A DNA stretch of 41,548 nt from Elusimicrobiota bacterium (GCA_029008615.1 JAQXJI010000008.1:1-41548), one strand, 5' to 3'. Shown: positions 14,552 through 23,436, counted from the stretch's first letter. The notes: generated from the letters alone by a model not told the origin. Program-made: numbers and translations.

Positions 14552-15823
14552 ATGCTATTAAAAAAAGCCGTATCTTTAACTCTTTGTTTTATATTGCTTT
14601 TTTCTTCGCTTCCTCTTAGCGCACAATCAGCTTGGGGAAGCAAACCTAATTGGAATGCTTGGAACGGAGGTAATTACGGTTTTAATGCAGGCAATTCTTG
14701 GGTAAAAAATTGGGATTTGGAAAAGGCTCGTATTGAGGCTCGCCATAAAGAATTGGACAGAACGAAAGGAATATTGTTTTACAGCCGTGATAGATGGGGA
14801 AGGGAAAATCTCCCTATGGATTATTACGACGGCCTTAGCGAAGCTGACGCAATGTATTTGTGGCAAAAGCATAATCCTAAAAAACTAGCGTTTGCGAACC
14901 CTCAATTTTATAAGGATGTTTATATTACCCCGGCGTGGAAGAAGTATACGGATGCAAGATCGTATAAAAAAGATAGATACGGTCAGGAAGGGTACAGGCG
15001 CAGCGAATATTACAGAAAATACAGAACTCCTTACGCCTTTCAAGAAGCTATGCGGGCCGAAAGCCGTGAAATAGCTTCTTTACTGAAAGAAAATCCGCGA
15101 TATAAAAGAGAAGTGAGCAAGGCTAAAACCAGAGAAAATGTAAAAAGTGCTGCTGCCGGTGTTGTGATTGGCTTATTACTGGTAGCTTCCGTATATACTT
15201 GCGGAGCCTCCGGCTGTTTGACGCCTGCGGTTGCTTCTTGGTTTGGGGTGTCGACCGGCGGGGCTTTGGCAGCGACAACTACTGTAAGCATAACAAAAAT
15301 GATAACGGCCGTAGCCTTGCTTGAAATTGCCTCCGATTTAGTGCTTGACTTGTTTCTTAATTTGTATGATGATCTTACTTCTCGCCTTGTAAGATACGCG
15401 TATTTGTCAAATAATGAATTTGCCCAATCCCTTGTTGAAACGGCAAAAAAAGGAAAAGGCTTGGCAAACGGTATGGCTTTGGATACGAATAAAAAAGTAA
15501 CGCTTGGCACAGAATGGAACTCCGAAGATGAAAGAAGACAAGCTGTAATCCGTATGCATTCCCTTGTTGTGATAAAAAACGAACTTAAATACAGTAGGGA
15601 TAAAGAAAAATACGATAGAGCGCTTTTGGATATAGCCACCGTTTTGGGGGGAGAAGGAGGCAAATATTCCGGAGAACTTATGTGGCGCGATAATCCCGAG
15701 TTTAACAAAGCTTTAAAAGCCATACAGGATTTGCCTGAAGCAAAGCCTGCCGGCCACGGCAGCAGGCATCTCAGGCATCACCCGCGAGAGGGCGCAGGCG
15801 GAATGATTTGGCCCAGCAAATAG
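14552..15823 (+). CDS. Exported protein of unknown function with central hydrophobic hairpin
   Basis: A 423-residue protein not recognised from sequence. A signal peptide (residues 1-24) is followed by a Trp/Asn/Gly-rich segment (28-55). Next comes a charged, Tyr/Arg-rich region (55-195). A long hydrophobic stretch (about 198-270, with a CGASGC turn) could form two or three membrane helices. The C-terminal domain is charged and ends in a His/Arg/Gly-rich tail. AAAAGGAG at 14540-14547 supports the ATG. The arrangement of soluble exported protein plus internal hydrophobic hairpin resembles membrane-inserting secreted proteins in general, but no family can be named. It is followed by a bidirectional terminator. 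Confidence 0.8.
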   Translation: MLLKKAVSLTLCFILLFSSLPLSAQSAWGSKPNWNAWNGGNYGFNAGNSWVKNWDLEKARIEARHKELDRTKGILFYSRDRWGRENLPMDYYDGLSEADAMYLWQKHNPKKLAFANPQFYKDVYITPAWKKYTDARSYKKDRYGQEGYRRSEYYRKYRTPYAFQEAMRAESREIASLLKENPRYKREVSKAKTRENVKSAAAGVVIGLLLVASVYTCGASGCLTPAVASWFGVSTGGALAATTTVSITKMITAVALLEIASDLVLDLFLNLYDDLTSRLVRYAYLSNNEFAQSLVETAKKGKGLANGMALDTNKKVTLGTEWNSEDERRQAVIRMHSLVVIKNELKYSRDKEKYDRALLDIATVLGGEGGKYSGELMWRDNPEFNKALKAIQDLPEAKPAGHGSRHLRHHPREGAGGMIWPSK

Positions 15824-15842
15824 CGATTTTATCGGAAAAATG

Positions 15843-15876
15843 AAATATCCCCCGGGTTAAAGCCCGGGGGATATTT
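15843..15876. terminator. Bidirectional terminator between convergent genes
   Basis: AAATATCCCCCGGG (15843-15856) pairs perfectly with CCCGGGGGATATTT (15863-15876). It lies between the exported-protein gene and mltG, which converge here, and the flanking A/T bases serve both strands. Confidence 0.85.
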
Positions 15877-15894
15877 CTTAAGAATTTGAAAAAA

Positions 15895-16872
15895 TTATTT
15901 TTTATTTCTTACCGCTCTTATGCTTTGCAAATGCTGATGATAGTTCTTGCTGAAAATATGCCCGCCCGTTACATTATCCGCAACAAAATATAAAGCGTCA
16001 AAATCCGGCTCGGGATTTAATACGGCTTTTACGGAATTTACGCTCGGGCTGGCTATCGGCCCGGGCGGTATGCCGTTGTAGCGGTAAGTATTGTATGGGG
16101 AATCAACCCTCAAATCTTTAAGGGTAAGGCCCTTTTTCCAATGGCGGCCTTCCTGAACATTATAACCTAAAGCATATTGGACTGTGGGGTCTGCTTCAAG
16201 CCTCTTGCCTATTTTTACGCGATTTAAGTAAACGGCGGCAATTTTCGGCCTTTCAGCGTCGATTACGGCTTCTCTTTCAACTATGGAAGCTATCGTAAGG
16301 ATTTCCTTCTCGGTAAGTTTTCCTTGGTAATCGGCGATAAGAGGACGGATATTCTTTTCATATTCGGCAAGCATTACGGCTATAACGTCGTCCGGTGTCA
16401 TATCCTTTGGCAGCATATAAGTGGAGGGGAACAAAAATCCTTCATAGCCGGCCTCTTTTGCGGCATTGATAAAGGAGTATTTGTCTTTTATGATTTCGTT
16501 CTTTTCCAACTCTTCGGCGATTTCCTCTATGCGCCAACCTTCAAGGATTTTAACTTTAAAATCCTTTGAGCCGGAATCGTTTATAAGCCGCCAAATAACT
16601 TTGCTTGCCGGCATATTCTTTTTGAGGGCGAAAACGCCGCTTCTCAACATAGGCGCGGCTCCGCTGAATTTAAGACATATCTTAAACCAAAGGGTGCTTT
16701 TTATTACGCCTTCGTCTTTAAGCAGCTGCGCTATTTTGCCCGCGCTGACGCCGGGGGGGATAGTTACTTCCGTTTCCTCCCCTTCCGTATTAAGATATTT
16801 ATACGCGCCGAAAGAAAGCGGCACTGCCGCTATAATTAGTAAGGCGAATAAAATCAGAAAAAACTTTTTCAT
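15895..16872 (-). CDS. mltG: Endolytic murein transglycosylase MltG
   Basis: Cleaves nascent peptidoglycan glycan strands at the inner membrane. The 325-residue protein has an N-terminal membrane anchor (residues 4-24) and a LysM-like subdomain. The YceG catalytic domain contains IASIVEREA, with the expected catalytic glutamate at residue 199, followed by DPTVQYALG and the SPYNTYRYNGIPPGPIASP block. It lies 5 nt downstream of tyrS and is probably co-transcribed. Confidence 0.95.
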   Translation of the reverse strand: MKKFFLILFALLIIAAVPLSFGAYKYLNTEGEETEVTIPPGVSAGKIAQLLKDEGVIKSTLWFKICLKFSGAAPMLRSGVFALKKNMPASKVIWRLINDSGSKDFKVKILEGWRIEEIAEELEKNEIIKDKYSFINAAKEAGYEGFLFPSTYMLPKDMTPDDVIAVMLAEYEKNIRPLIADYQGKLTEKEILTIASIVEREAVIDAERPKIAAVYLNRVKIGKRLEADPTVQYALGYNVQEGRHWKKGLTLKDLRVDSPYNTYRYNGIPPGPIASPSVNSVKAVLNPEPDFDALYFVADNVTGGHIFSKNYHQHLQSIRAVRNKK

Positions 16873-16877
16873 TATTT

Positions 16878-18038
16878 CTATTTAACAAGTTTTATAAAAT
16901 GCCTTTTGCCGGCTTGCAAAACGCGGTTTTTATCCAAGGAAACAGCCTCGTCGCGTACGGCTTTTTCCCCGTCTATTTTAACCGCGCCTTGGTCAATAAG
17001 GCGTCGGGCTTCGTTTTTGCTTTTGGCGATGCCGGCTTCAATAAGTATGGCGGAAATCAATTTGCCGTCGGCGTTTTTTAATTCCGGCATATCATCCGGG
17101 TTTTCCTTTTTGGAAAAGACTTTTTCAAAATGTTCCAACCCGGCTCTTGCGCCCTCTTCCCCGTGGAAGCGGGTTACCAGGATTCTCGCCAAATCTTTTT
17201 TTGCCTGCATCGGGTGCTTTTGTTTTACTTCGTCCAAGTTTTCTATGGTTAGCAGTTCATAGTATTGCATCATAAGTTCGTCGGAAATGGACATTATTTT
17301 GCCGAACATATCTTCCGGCGTGTCATTAAGCCCGATGTAGTTTCCGTAGGATTTGGACATTTTCTTAACGCCGTCGGTTCCCACCAAAAGCGGCATCGTC
17401 ATAACTACCTGCGGCTCCTGTCCGTTGTTTTTTTGCAGTTGTCTGCCGACGAGTAAATTGAAGATTTGGTCTGTTCCGCCAAGTTCCACGTCGGCTTTTA
17501 AAGCCACGCTGTCCTGCCCCTGGAAAAGGCTGTACATAACTTCAAGTACGCTTATGGGGTTGCCGGCTTTCATTCTCTTTTTAAAATCGTCCCTTTCCAA
17601 TACTTGGGCCATAGTTACTTTGGAGAGTGTCCCCAAAATTTCTTTGGTGGTTATGAAAGGATCAAGCCATTCGCTGTTAAAGCGGACTATCGTCTTTGCA
17701 GGATCAAGCACTTTAAAGGCTTGGTCGGTATAAGTCTTGGCGTTTTTGAGGATTTGCTCCCTGCTGAGCATAGGGCGGGTGCTGTCGCGTCCGGAAGGAT
17801 CGCCTACCCCGGCGGTAAAATCGCCTATAACCAAAACGGCGGTATGCCCCAAATCCTGAAAGGTTCTCAGTTTATTTAAAACCACGCTGTGCCCGAAGTG
17901 CAAATCGGAGCTTGTAGGGTCGCAGCCCAATTTTACTGTAAGTTTTTTGCCGCTTGTAAGCTTCTTTTCAAGTTCGGCCTCGCTGACTAAATCTATCGTT
18001 CCTCTTTTTAAAAGTTTTAACGCCTCTTTGACTTCCAT
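16878..18038 (-). CDS. tyrS: Tyrosyl-tRNA synthetase
   Basis: Class I synthetase charging tRNA-Tyr. The 386-residue protein has the HIGH-type motif HFGH near residue 47, the KMSKS motif (KKMSKSYGN) near residue 225, and a C-terminal S4 RNA-binding domain (SKNEARRLIDQGAVKIDG). Length and motif spacing fit the shorter TyrZ-type bacterial enzymes. GGGAG about 8 nt before the ATG supports the start. Confidence 0.97.
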   Translation of the reverse strand: MEVKEALKLLKRGTIDLVSEAELEKKLTSGKKLTVKLGCDPTSSDLHFGHSVVLNKLRTFQDLGHTAVLVIGDFTAGVGDPSGRDSTRPMLSREQILKNAKTYTDQAFKVLDPAKTIVRFNSEWLDPFITTKEILGTLSKVTMAQVLERDDFKKRMKAGNPISVLEVMYSLFQGQDSVALKADVELGGTDQIFNLLVGRQLQKNNGQEPQVVMTMPLLVGTDGVKKMSKSYGNYIGLNDTPEDMFGKIMSISDELMMQYYELLTIENLDEVKQKHPMQAKKDLARILVTRFHGEEGARAGLEHFEKVFSKKENPDDMPELKNADGKLISAILIEAGIAKSKNEARRLIDQGAVKIDGEKAVRDEAVSLDKNRVLQAGKRHFIKLVK

Positions 18039-18086
18039 ATAAAAACTCCCGCATTTAACTTAAATATAATATATTCTATCATTTTA

Positions 18087-20063
18087 CTAAATGAAATTAT
18101 AAGGTTCGGCCAATACTTTAAGCTGCGCTTTTTTTGGCGGTTTGTTGTTTAAAAGAGTGTTTAAAAAGCCTTTAAGCATTGCGTCGTCCGCACTCTTTAT
18201 AAGATAATATTGTTGGCATAATTCTTTTGAATGGGCTCCGCATTTAACGGGGCCTTCTATTTCCATAAACGCGCCGTAAGCTTCTCTAACGGCTTTTGCC
18301 GTCATAGCGCCGAAGGAGTTTAGGTCTTTTTCGTTTTTTGCGCTTAACAGAAGTTTAACCAGTTTTGTATAAGGCGGAAAGCCGAAATCCTTTCTAAACT
18401 GCGCTTCGGCCTGTGCAAATTCAAGGTATTTGTTCTCTCTTAAAATATTAAAATCAAATAAATCGCTTTTTGAGGTTTGTATAAACAATTTTGCGTTTTT
18501 GTATCGGTTAAGGCGGCCTTTAAGCGCGAACAATGTCTGCGCGAAACGCTCCGCCGCGCGGAAGTCCGCCGCGTTTAATTCGGTATCGGCGTCAAGCAAA
18601 GCCGCCAGATTGATTTTTCCGCCGCCTAGCCCGGCGTTAAGTGCGATATTTGTGCCGACTATTATATCCGCCTGACCCTCTTTAAGGGCTTCTTCCACAA
18701 AATGCCCTTCGGATTTTTTTGTGTTCAGAGTTTGGGAATCCAACCTGTAAACGCGGGCTTGGGGGAAAAGTTTATAAATTTCTTCCGCCGCCGCTTGCGT
18801 GCCTCCGCCGCGCGAACGGAAAATCTCATTTTTGCATATCGGGCATACTTGGTGCAAAGTTTCTTTGTGTCCGCATTTGCGGCAGATAAGGTAGTCTTCT
18901 TTAAGGTTTTTTATTCTGCTTAAAAAAGCTCCGCATTTTTTGCATTTGGCGTAAGCCCCGCAATTCAGGCAGGAGTAAACCCCGCTGTAACCTAGGCGGT
19001 TTAAAATCACAAGGCTTTGCCCGCCTTTAAGCATATTTTGATGCAAAGCCTCAGCCAAAATATCCGAGATTATTTTTGATTTTTTGCCTGTTTTCGGTGC
19101 TACGATAATTTCCGTATTGTTTGCAAAAGCTGGCAAAGGCTTTGTAAAAAGGGAAGCTTTCAGCGCGCCTTCTTCTTTAAGCTTAAGGGTTTCCAAGGAA
19201 GGGGTCGCGCTTACCATAATCACCTTCCCGCCGGTAAGTTTTGCCCTTTCTATGGCAACTTCCCTGGTGTGGTAATACGGTTTGGCGTCTTCCTGCTTAA
19301 AATCTTTGCTTTCCTCGCGGAAGATAATCGTAAGTTTAAGGTTTTTAAACGGCAAAAGGCAGGCTGAGCGCGTCCCTACGGTAAGGCACGGCTTGCCCAA
19401 AAGCATTTCCGCCGCGGCGGTTTTCCTGCGGCTTAAAAGCACTTTACTGTGCCAAAGGTGAATATGCTCCGCACCGAATTTTTTATTTATAACCTCAATC
19501 AAATTTGCGGAACTTATTATGTCAGGCACCAAAATAAGAACCTGCCCGCCTTCGTTTAGAACGTCATAAGCCAAAGCGAGCGCGGCTTCCGTCTTGCCTG
19601 AAAGATTTGCCCCGTAAAAAAGATTTATTTGGTTTTCCCGGGCGTTTTTTAAAGCTGATTTTTGCTCTGAGGTATATTCCCCCGCGGGGTAGAAAAACGG
19701 CAAATCGGAAGGGGCGGGTTCCTTGTAAGAATCCAGCATTTTTTGATTGAATATTGTTGGTATCAAAACGCCCAAAGTTTCGCCCAAAGTGTTGGCGTAA
19801 TTTTGTTCTATGAATTTGGCGAGGGGGAAAAGTTCCGGCCCGTAGAAAGGCCTTTTGTCTTCTATGCTTAAAACTTGTTTTAATTTTATGTTTTTCGGCA
19901 GATTCGGCGTTGTGTTTAGCGCCGTTATATATCCCGTCTGCACTGCTTTGCCGAAGGGTACTTTTACCCTAAGGCCCAAAGCGGCGGAAGCCTCAAGCTC
20001 GGGCGGCAGAGCGTAATCGAAAGATTTGTTTAAAGCCACCGGCAGGCAGACGGATATATTCAT
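18087..20063 (-). CDS. priA: Primosomal protein N' (PriA) with degenerate helicase motifs
   Basis: Recognises stalled forks and reloads the replisome. At 658 residues it has the N-terminal DNA-binding region (KVPFG...GYI), a Walker A variant GANLSGKTE (151-159) and SATPSLET (285-292). All eight zinc-binding cysteines are present (365/368/374/377 and 394/397/407/410), as is the DADTEL..ADFRAAER segment. Motifs needed for helicase action are changed. The DEEH box reads REES (249-252). Motif V, normally GTQMIAKGHD, reads GTNIALNAGL (470-479). Motif VI, normally QVAGRAGR, reads ALKGRLNR (513-520). It probably works as a scaffold for primosome assembly without unwinding, as known for actinobacterial and Deinococcus PriA. 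It sits 5 nt after the UDG gene. Confidence 0.93.
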   Translation of the reverse strand: MNISVCLPVALNKSFDYALPPELEASAALGLRVKVPFGKAVQTGYITALNTTPNLPKNIKLKQVLSIEDKRPFYGPELFPLAKFIEQNYANTLGETLGVLIPTIFNQKMLDSYKEPAPSDLPFFYPAGEYTSEQKSALKNARENQINLFYGANLSGKTEAALALAYDVLNEGGQVLILVPDIISSANLIEVINKKFGAEHIHLWHSKVLLSRRKTAAAEMLLGKPCLTVGTRSACLLPFKNLKLTIIFREESKDFKQEDAKPYYHTREVAIERAKLTGGKVIMVSATPSLETLKLKEEGALKASLFTKPLPAFANNTEIIVAPKTGKKSKIISDILAEALHQNMLKGGQSLVILNRLGYSGVYSCLNCGAYAKCKKCGAFLSRIKNLKEDYLICRKCGHKETLHQVCPICKNEIFRSRGGGTQAAAEEIYKLFPQARVYRLDSQTLNTKKSEGHFVEEALKEGQADIIVGTNIALNAGLGGGKINLAALLDADTELNAADFRAAERFAQTLFALKGRLNRYKNAKLFIQTSKSDLFDFNILRENKYLEFAQAEAQFRKDFGFPPYTKLVKLLLSAKNEKDLNSFGAMTAKAVREAYGAFMEIEGPVKCGAHSKELCQQYYLIKSADDAMLKGFLNTLLNNKPPKKAQLKVLAEPYNFI

Positions 20064-20068
20064 AAAGT

Positions 20069-20980
20069 TTATTTTGAAGCCGGCTGCCTGCCCATATCGG
20101 CAAGAAGCACTTTTAGATTTTGCCAGGCGTCTTTCTTCCAGCCGGGGTTTCTAAGTAAAGCGGCGGGGTGGAACGTGGCCATTATTTTTACCGGCTTATC
20201 CAAGGTTACGCAGGACAGTTTTAAATCAAGAATTTTGCCTCTTATAGAGCCGAAAGGCTGAACTTCGCTTATTAAAGTTTTTGCCGCTACCCCGCCCAAA
20301 GCCACTACGTAATCCGGGGAAACGGTTTTGATTTGCTGTTCAAGGTATCTCCTGCATACGGCGATTTCGTCCGATTTCGGCGCACGGTCGTTGGAGCGTT
20401 TGTCGGGGTTTGTAGGGTCTATCATCGGGTGGCACTTTACTATATTGGCTATAAAAACCTCTTCCCTGCTAAAACCCATAGCCGCTATGATTTTATCAAG
20501 CAGTTGGCCGGCCCTGCCGACAAAAGGCCTGCCTTGGCGGTCTTCTTCATAGCCTGGGCCTTCGCCAACAAACATTATTTTTGCGTTTATGTTGCCCTCG
20601 CCCGGGACGGGTTTTATGCGCGTTTTGCCGAGGTCGCACCTTTGGCAGTTGGTTATCAATTCTGCTATATGGGCAAGTTCTTCGGCCTTGTCAATCGGGG
20701 CGTCGGAAGTCAAAGTTTCTTTTTTATCTGTGCTTTTTGTCATAATTTCGACGGGGGCATTCCGTGTTTTTTCCTGCGGGGCGTTTCTTACGGCATAAGC
20801 GGTTTCTCCACTTAAGGAGGCTTCCTCGCTTTTGTGCGATGTTTCTTCCCCGCGTGATTCATTGGAATTAAAAGCAGCCTTTTCTTTGTTTAAGGCTGCT
20901 TTTAAAATTATTTCGTCTTCCTCCGCATTTAAGAGGAAAGCTTTAAGCCCTTGGGCTATCTCTTTAAGCTCTTGAGTCAT
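20069..20980 (-). CDS. Family 4 uracil-DNA glycosylase (Fe-S type)
   Basis: Removes uracil from DNA for base excision repair. The catalytic domain starts near residue 105: CQRCDLGKTR (two Fe-S cysteines), GEGPGYEEDRQGRPFVG (motif 1, uracil pocket), a third cysteine in NIVKCHPM, a fourth in VCRRYLEQQ, and FHPAALLRNP (motif 2). The first about 100 residues form a charged, low-complexity extension rich in Glu, Lys and Ser, which is longer than in minimal UDGa enzymes. Its ATG overlaps the rpoZ stop by one base, so the two are translationally coupled. Confidence 0.94.
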   Translation of the reverse strand: MTQELKEIAQGLKAFLLNAEEDEIILKAALNKEKAAFNSNESRGEETSHKSEEASLSGETAYAVRNAPQEKTRNAPVEIMTKSTDKKETLTSDAPIDKAEELAHIAELITNCQRCDLGKTRIKPVPGEGNINAKIMFVGEGPGYEEDRQGRPFVGRAGQLLDKIIAAMGFSREEVFIANIVKCHPMIDPTNPDKRSNDRAPKSDEIAVCRRYLEQQIKTVSPDYVVALGGVAAKTLISEVQPFGSIRGKILDLKLSCVTLDKPVKIMATFHPAALLRNPGWKKDAWQNLKVLLADMGRQPASK

Positions 20981-21273
20981 TATAATTTAAGAGGTTCTTT
21001 GGCTTTTCTTTCGGCCTCTTTGCGGGCTTCTTCTTCTTCGCGTTTCTGCTGGGCCAAAACATCGGTGGAACCTTGCAGAACCATATCTTTGGTAACTTTG
21101 CCGGTAAGGATATCGTCCAAAGCCACTTTGATTACCGTGGCGTCGGGCTGATTTTTGTATTCGCCTCTTTTCTTAAGGACTTTAGCCCACATAGAAGCTA
21201 AAACCACCATACTGTATTTGTCGCCGTTAAAATCCACCAATTTATTTTCAACGTCATTTTCTTGTTTCGCCAT
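20980..21273 (-). CDS. rpoZ: RNA polymerase omega subunit
   Basis: A 97-residue protein with the omega core (DKYSMVVLASMWAKVLKKR ... ALDDILTGKV) and a C-terminal Lys/Glu-rich helix. It promotes assembly of RNA polymerase by chaperoning beta-prime. It lies directly downstream of gmk, the usual bacterial gmk-rpoZ pairing, which supports this short assignment. Confidence 0.9.
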   Translation of the reverse strand: MAKQENDVENKLVDFNGDKYSMVVLASMWAKVLKKRGEYKNQPDATVIKVALDDILTGKVTKDMVLQGSTDVLAQQKREEEEARKEAERKAKEPLKL

Positions 21274-21292
21274 TTTCTTCTCCTGCTTTTTC

Positions 21293-21877
21293 TTATTGAA
21301 ATTTATTTTGTCTTTTCACTTTCAGTCTTTCGGCCTGTATTATCGCGCGGCAATCCGCAACGGCTTGTTCAAACTCGTCGTTGATTACCAAATAATCGTA
21401 ATTTTTTATACATTTAAGTTCTTTTTTCGCGCTTTCCAAGCGGGCTTTTATATCCGTCGTACCGTCGTTGCGGGCGGCTATTCTTTTTTTAAGTTCGGCA
21501 AAACTCGGCGGCGTTATAAAAATCGAAACCGCGTTTTTGTAAATTTTCTTTACGGTTTTCGCGCCCTGTACGTCTATAACCAAAACCGGGTGTTTGCCGC
21601 GTTTTATCAGTTTGTCCAAAGAACTTTTCGGTATGCCGTAATAATTGACGTGGACTTTCGCCCATTCTGCCATTTCGCCTTTTTCTACGGCGTTTTCAAA
21701 TTGCTTGTCAGACCAAAAATGATAATCCTTCCCGTTCTTTTCGCCTTTCCGAGGCGCCCTGGTGGTAGCAGTTATCACGCGCGAGAGTTTGCCGTCCTCC
21801 AAAAGACGGTTCACTATTGAGGTTTTACCTCCGCCTGACGGCGCTGAAATTATTATAGGGAAGCATTCCATATACAT
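21293..21877 (-). CDS. gmk: Guanylate kinase
   Basis: Converts GMP to GDP with ATP. The protein is about 194 residues, with P-loop SAPSGGGKTSIV, the GMP-binding TRAPRKGEKNGKDYHFW segment, and VIDVQGAKTVKK. Two in-frame ATG codons (21877 and 21871) are possible, neither with a Shine-Dalgarno. The second, giving MECFPIIISAPSGG, fits the family better. A promoter (TTGTTA at 21906-21911, 17-bp spacer, TAAAAT at 21883-21888, minus strand) predicts transcription starting about at the start codon. Confidence 0.95.
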   Translation of the reverse strand: MYMECFPIIISAPSGGGKTSIVNRLLEDGKLSRVITATTRAPRKGEKNGKDYHFWSDKQFENAVEKGEMAEWAKVHVNYYGIPKSSLDKLIKRGKHPVLVIDVQGAKTVKKIYKNAVSIFITPPSFAELKKRIAARNDGTTDIKARLESAKKELKCIKNYDYLVINDEFEQAVADCRAIIQAERLKVKRQNKFQ

Positions 21878-21882
21878 TATTT

Positions 21883-21911
21883 ATTTTATTAAATTAGTTT
21901 CATTTTAACAA
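21883..21911 (-). promoter_or_regulatory. Promoter of gmk-rpoZ-udg-priA unit
   Basis: On the minus strand TTGTTA and TAAAAT are separated by 17 bp. The -10 ends only 5 nt before the upstream ATG of gmk and 11 nt before the internal one, leaving almost no leader. Confidence 0.5.
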
Positions 21912-21971
21912 GCCGGAAAATCTCCGCGCGGCGTTTTTTGAGGGCGTAAAATTTAAAAATAAAAAATCCGC

Positions 21972-22000
21972 TTGCATTGATAAATTAATTTTTTTATACT
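21972..22000 (+). promoter_or_regulatory. Promoter of Cys-rich prepilin gene
   Basis: TTGCAT (21972-21977), 17-bp spacer, TATACT (21995-22000). A run of seven T (21989-21995) abuts the -10, a layout similar to the promoters of the secreted Cys-rich genes. Confidence 0.6.
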
Positions 22001-22072
22001 GGTTTAAGAAATATTGTATAAGTGCCATATTTCAGTTATACTTATAGAAAGACCCGCGTGGAGGAAAAGCGT

Positions 22073-23077
22073 ATGCTTAGGAAAAAAGAAAAGTCCTTAA
22101 AAGGCAGAAAGGGTTTCACTTTGATGGAGGTACTGGTAACGGTAATTATCGTCGGTGTTCTTGCCGCGATAGCCTACCCGGTATTCAGCAAATCTATTGC
22201 CAAGGCCAGAGCGACCGAGGCCGTAAATTTGCTTGAAATCGTCAGGAGCAAACAGATAAAGAATTTCGCTTCCAGGCAGACGTATGTAACGGATGTAAAC
22301 GAACTCGGTAAACTGACGAATAATAAAGAATCCGCAAACACCGGATATATTGTCGTAAACGATAAATACTATGTGGCTTTGGACGGAACAAATGCTTGCG
22401 CTAAAGTTGAGTATAGAAAGCCGGGCAGCGATAACGCTATATTTACGTTTACAACCGGTTATGAAACCGCGGGCCTTGGTTGTACCGGCAATGTTTGCAC
22501 AAGCTTTGGCGACATTATAGGTACGGCGGACGAAGTTTGCAATGTGGAAATTCCTGTCGAACCTGAGCCGGAACCGGATCCTTGTCCGAGCGGCTGCCCC
22601 GGAAATCCGCCTACTTGCGACCCTGGTACTACAAGCAGCTATACTTGCGATACGACCACTTGCCAGTGGAAAGGTTCTTGTGACCCCATTCCCGGTTGGT
22701 GCGACGGTGAAACCAGAGACTGCACCAGCGCTGAGGGTACCGGCTGCCAACAAACTTGCTCCGGCACAACTTGGGGAACTTGCGTATGTGACAATGTTTA
22801 CAGCTGCACTCCGGGTGCGGCGGGCTCTTTCCAGAGTTGCCCCGGAACTTGTAAATCCGACGGCAGCGGTTATGAATGCACCGGGGAAAATGATACGCAT
22901 TACTGTTCCGATACAAACACTTGCTTAGCCTTGAACAAAACTTGCGCCGACGGTCAGGAACAGAAGCAAACCTGTGATGACGGTACTACGGTTCTTACCA
23001 GAAAGTGGAGTTGGAAAAATCCCAATGGTTGGAATTGTGAATTTGATACCGCCGCTTGCAAATGCGAAGCCAAGTAA
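22073..23077 (+). CDS. Type IV prepilin-like protein with Cys-rich C-terminal domain
   Basis: The start at 22073 is chosen for its GGAGG (22060-22064); an in-frame GTG at 22022 has no ribosome-binding site. The 334-residue product has a class III leader, cleaved at G14-F15 (RKG then FTLME with the conserved Glu at +5), and the hydrophobic assembly helix 15-37. A pilin head with four cysteines extends to about 156. A linker VEPEPEPDP (162-170) leads into a 160-residue Cys-rich tail with 23 cysteines. The tail resembles the secreted Cys-rich proteins in style (CPSGCPG, CTSAEGTGCQQTC). PilT is encoded at 5047. It is probably a surface-displayed minor pilin or pseudopilin; role in adhesion is inferred. 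Confidence 0.88.
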   Translation: MLRKKEKSLKGRKGFTLMEVLVTVIIVGVLAAIAYPVFSKSIAKARATEAVNLLEIVRSKQIKNFASRQTYVTDVNELGKLTNNKESANTGYIVVNDKYYVALDGTNACAKVEYRKPGSDNAIFTFTTGYETAGLGCTGNVCTSFGDIIGTADEVCNVEIPVEPEPEPDPCPSGCPGNPPTCDPGTTSSYTCDTTTCQWKGSCDPIPGWCDGETRDCTSAEGTGCQQTCSGTTWGTCVCDNVYSCTPGAAGSFQSCPGTCKSDGSGYECTGENDTHYCSDTNTCLALNKTCADGQEQKQTCDDGTTVLTRKWSWKNPNGWNCEFDTAACKCEAK

Positions 23078-23101
23078 TCTAAGTTAGGTTTTAATCTAAA
23101 T

Positions 23102-23174
23102 AAGCCCCGGGCTAATAAGCTTGGGGCTTTCTTTATGTGTATTAATCCCCCGGGTTTCGGCTTGGGGGCTTTTT
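23102..23174 (+). terminator. Two tandem terminators after prepilin gene
   Basis: First hairpin AAGCCCC (23102-23108) with GGGGCTT (23123-23129) and TTTCTTT. Second hairpin CCCCC (23147-23151) with GGGGG (23164-23168) and CTTTTT. The two look like diverged duplicates. Confidence 0.75.
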
Positions 23175-23436
23175 AAATGGATATTTACTATATGACAGTT
23201 TGTATTTTGCCGCTGTAAAGTGCCTGCCTTGCACTGATAAATAAGCAGGAAACGGAAGAAAAATATGCTTCAACATTTGCTTTCGTACGCGGATTTTGTT
23301 TAAATCCTAATTATGTGTATTTACTTTATAGAAGCCTTAGCTTCTTATTTTGTAGCGTTTTAAAAATATATTTATAGTTTTATGAGCAATAAAAACCCCG
23401 GCATTAAAACCGGGGTTTAATTTTAAACGATATCGC
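23175..23436. other. Intergenic stretch without a supported gene
   Basis: AT-rich; contains the small palindrome GAAGCCTTAGCTTC and the infB terminator at its right end. No reading frame with a ribosome-binding site was found. Confidence 0.6.
23393..23418 (-). terminator. Terminator of rimP-nusA-infB operon
   Basis: AAACCCCGG (23393-23401) pairs with CCGGGGTTT (23410-23418). Read on the minus strand it is followed by TTTTTATT, 20 nt past the infB stop. Confidence 0.85.

Noticed and set aside
21155..21820. 221-codon plus-strand frame opposite gmk/rpoZ
   Set aside because: Aromatic-rich antisense translation of guanylate kinase with no ribosome-binding site or recognisable domain.
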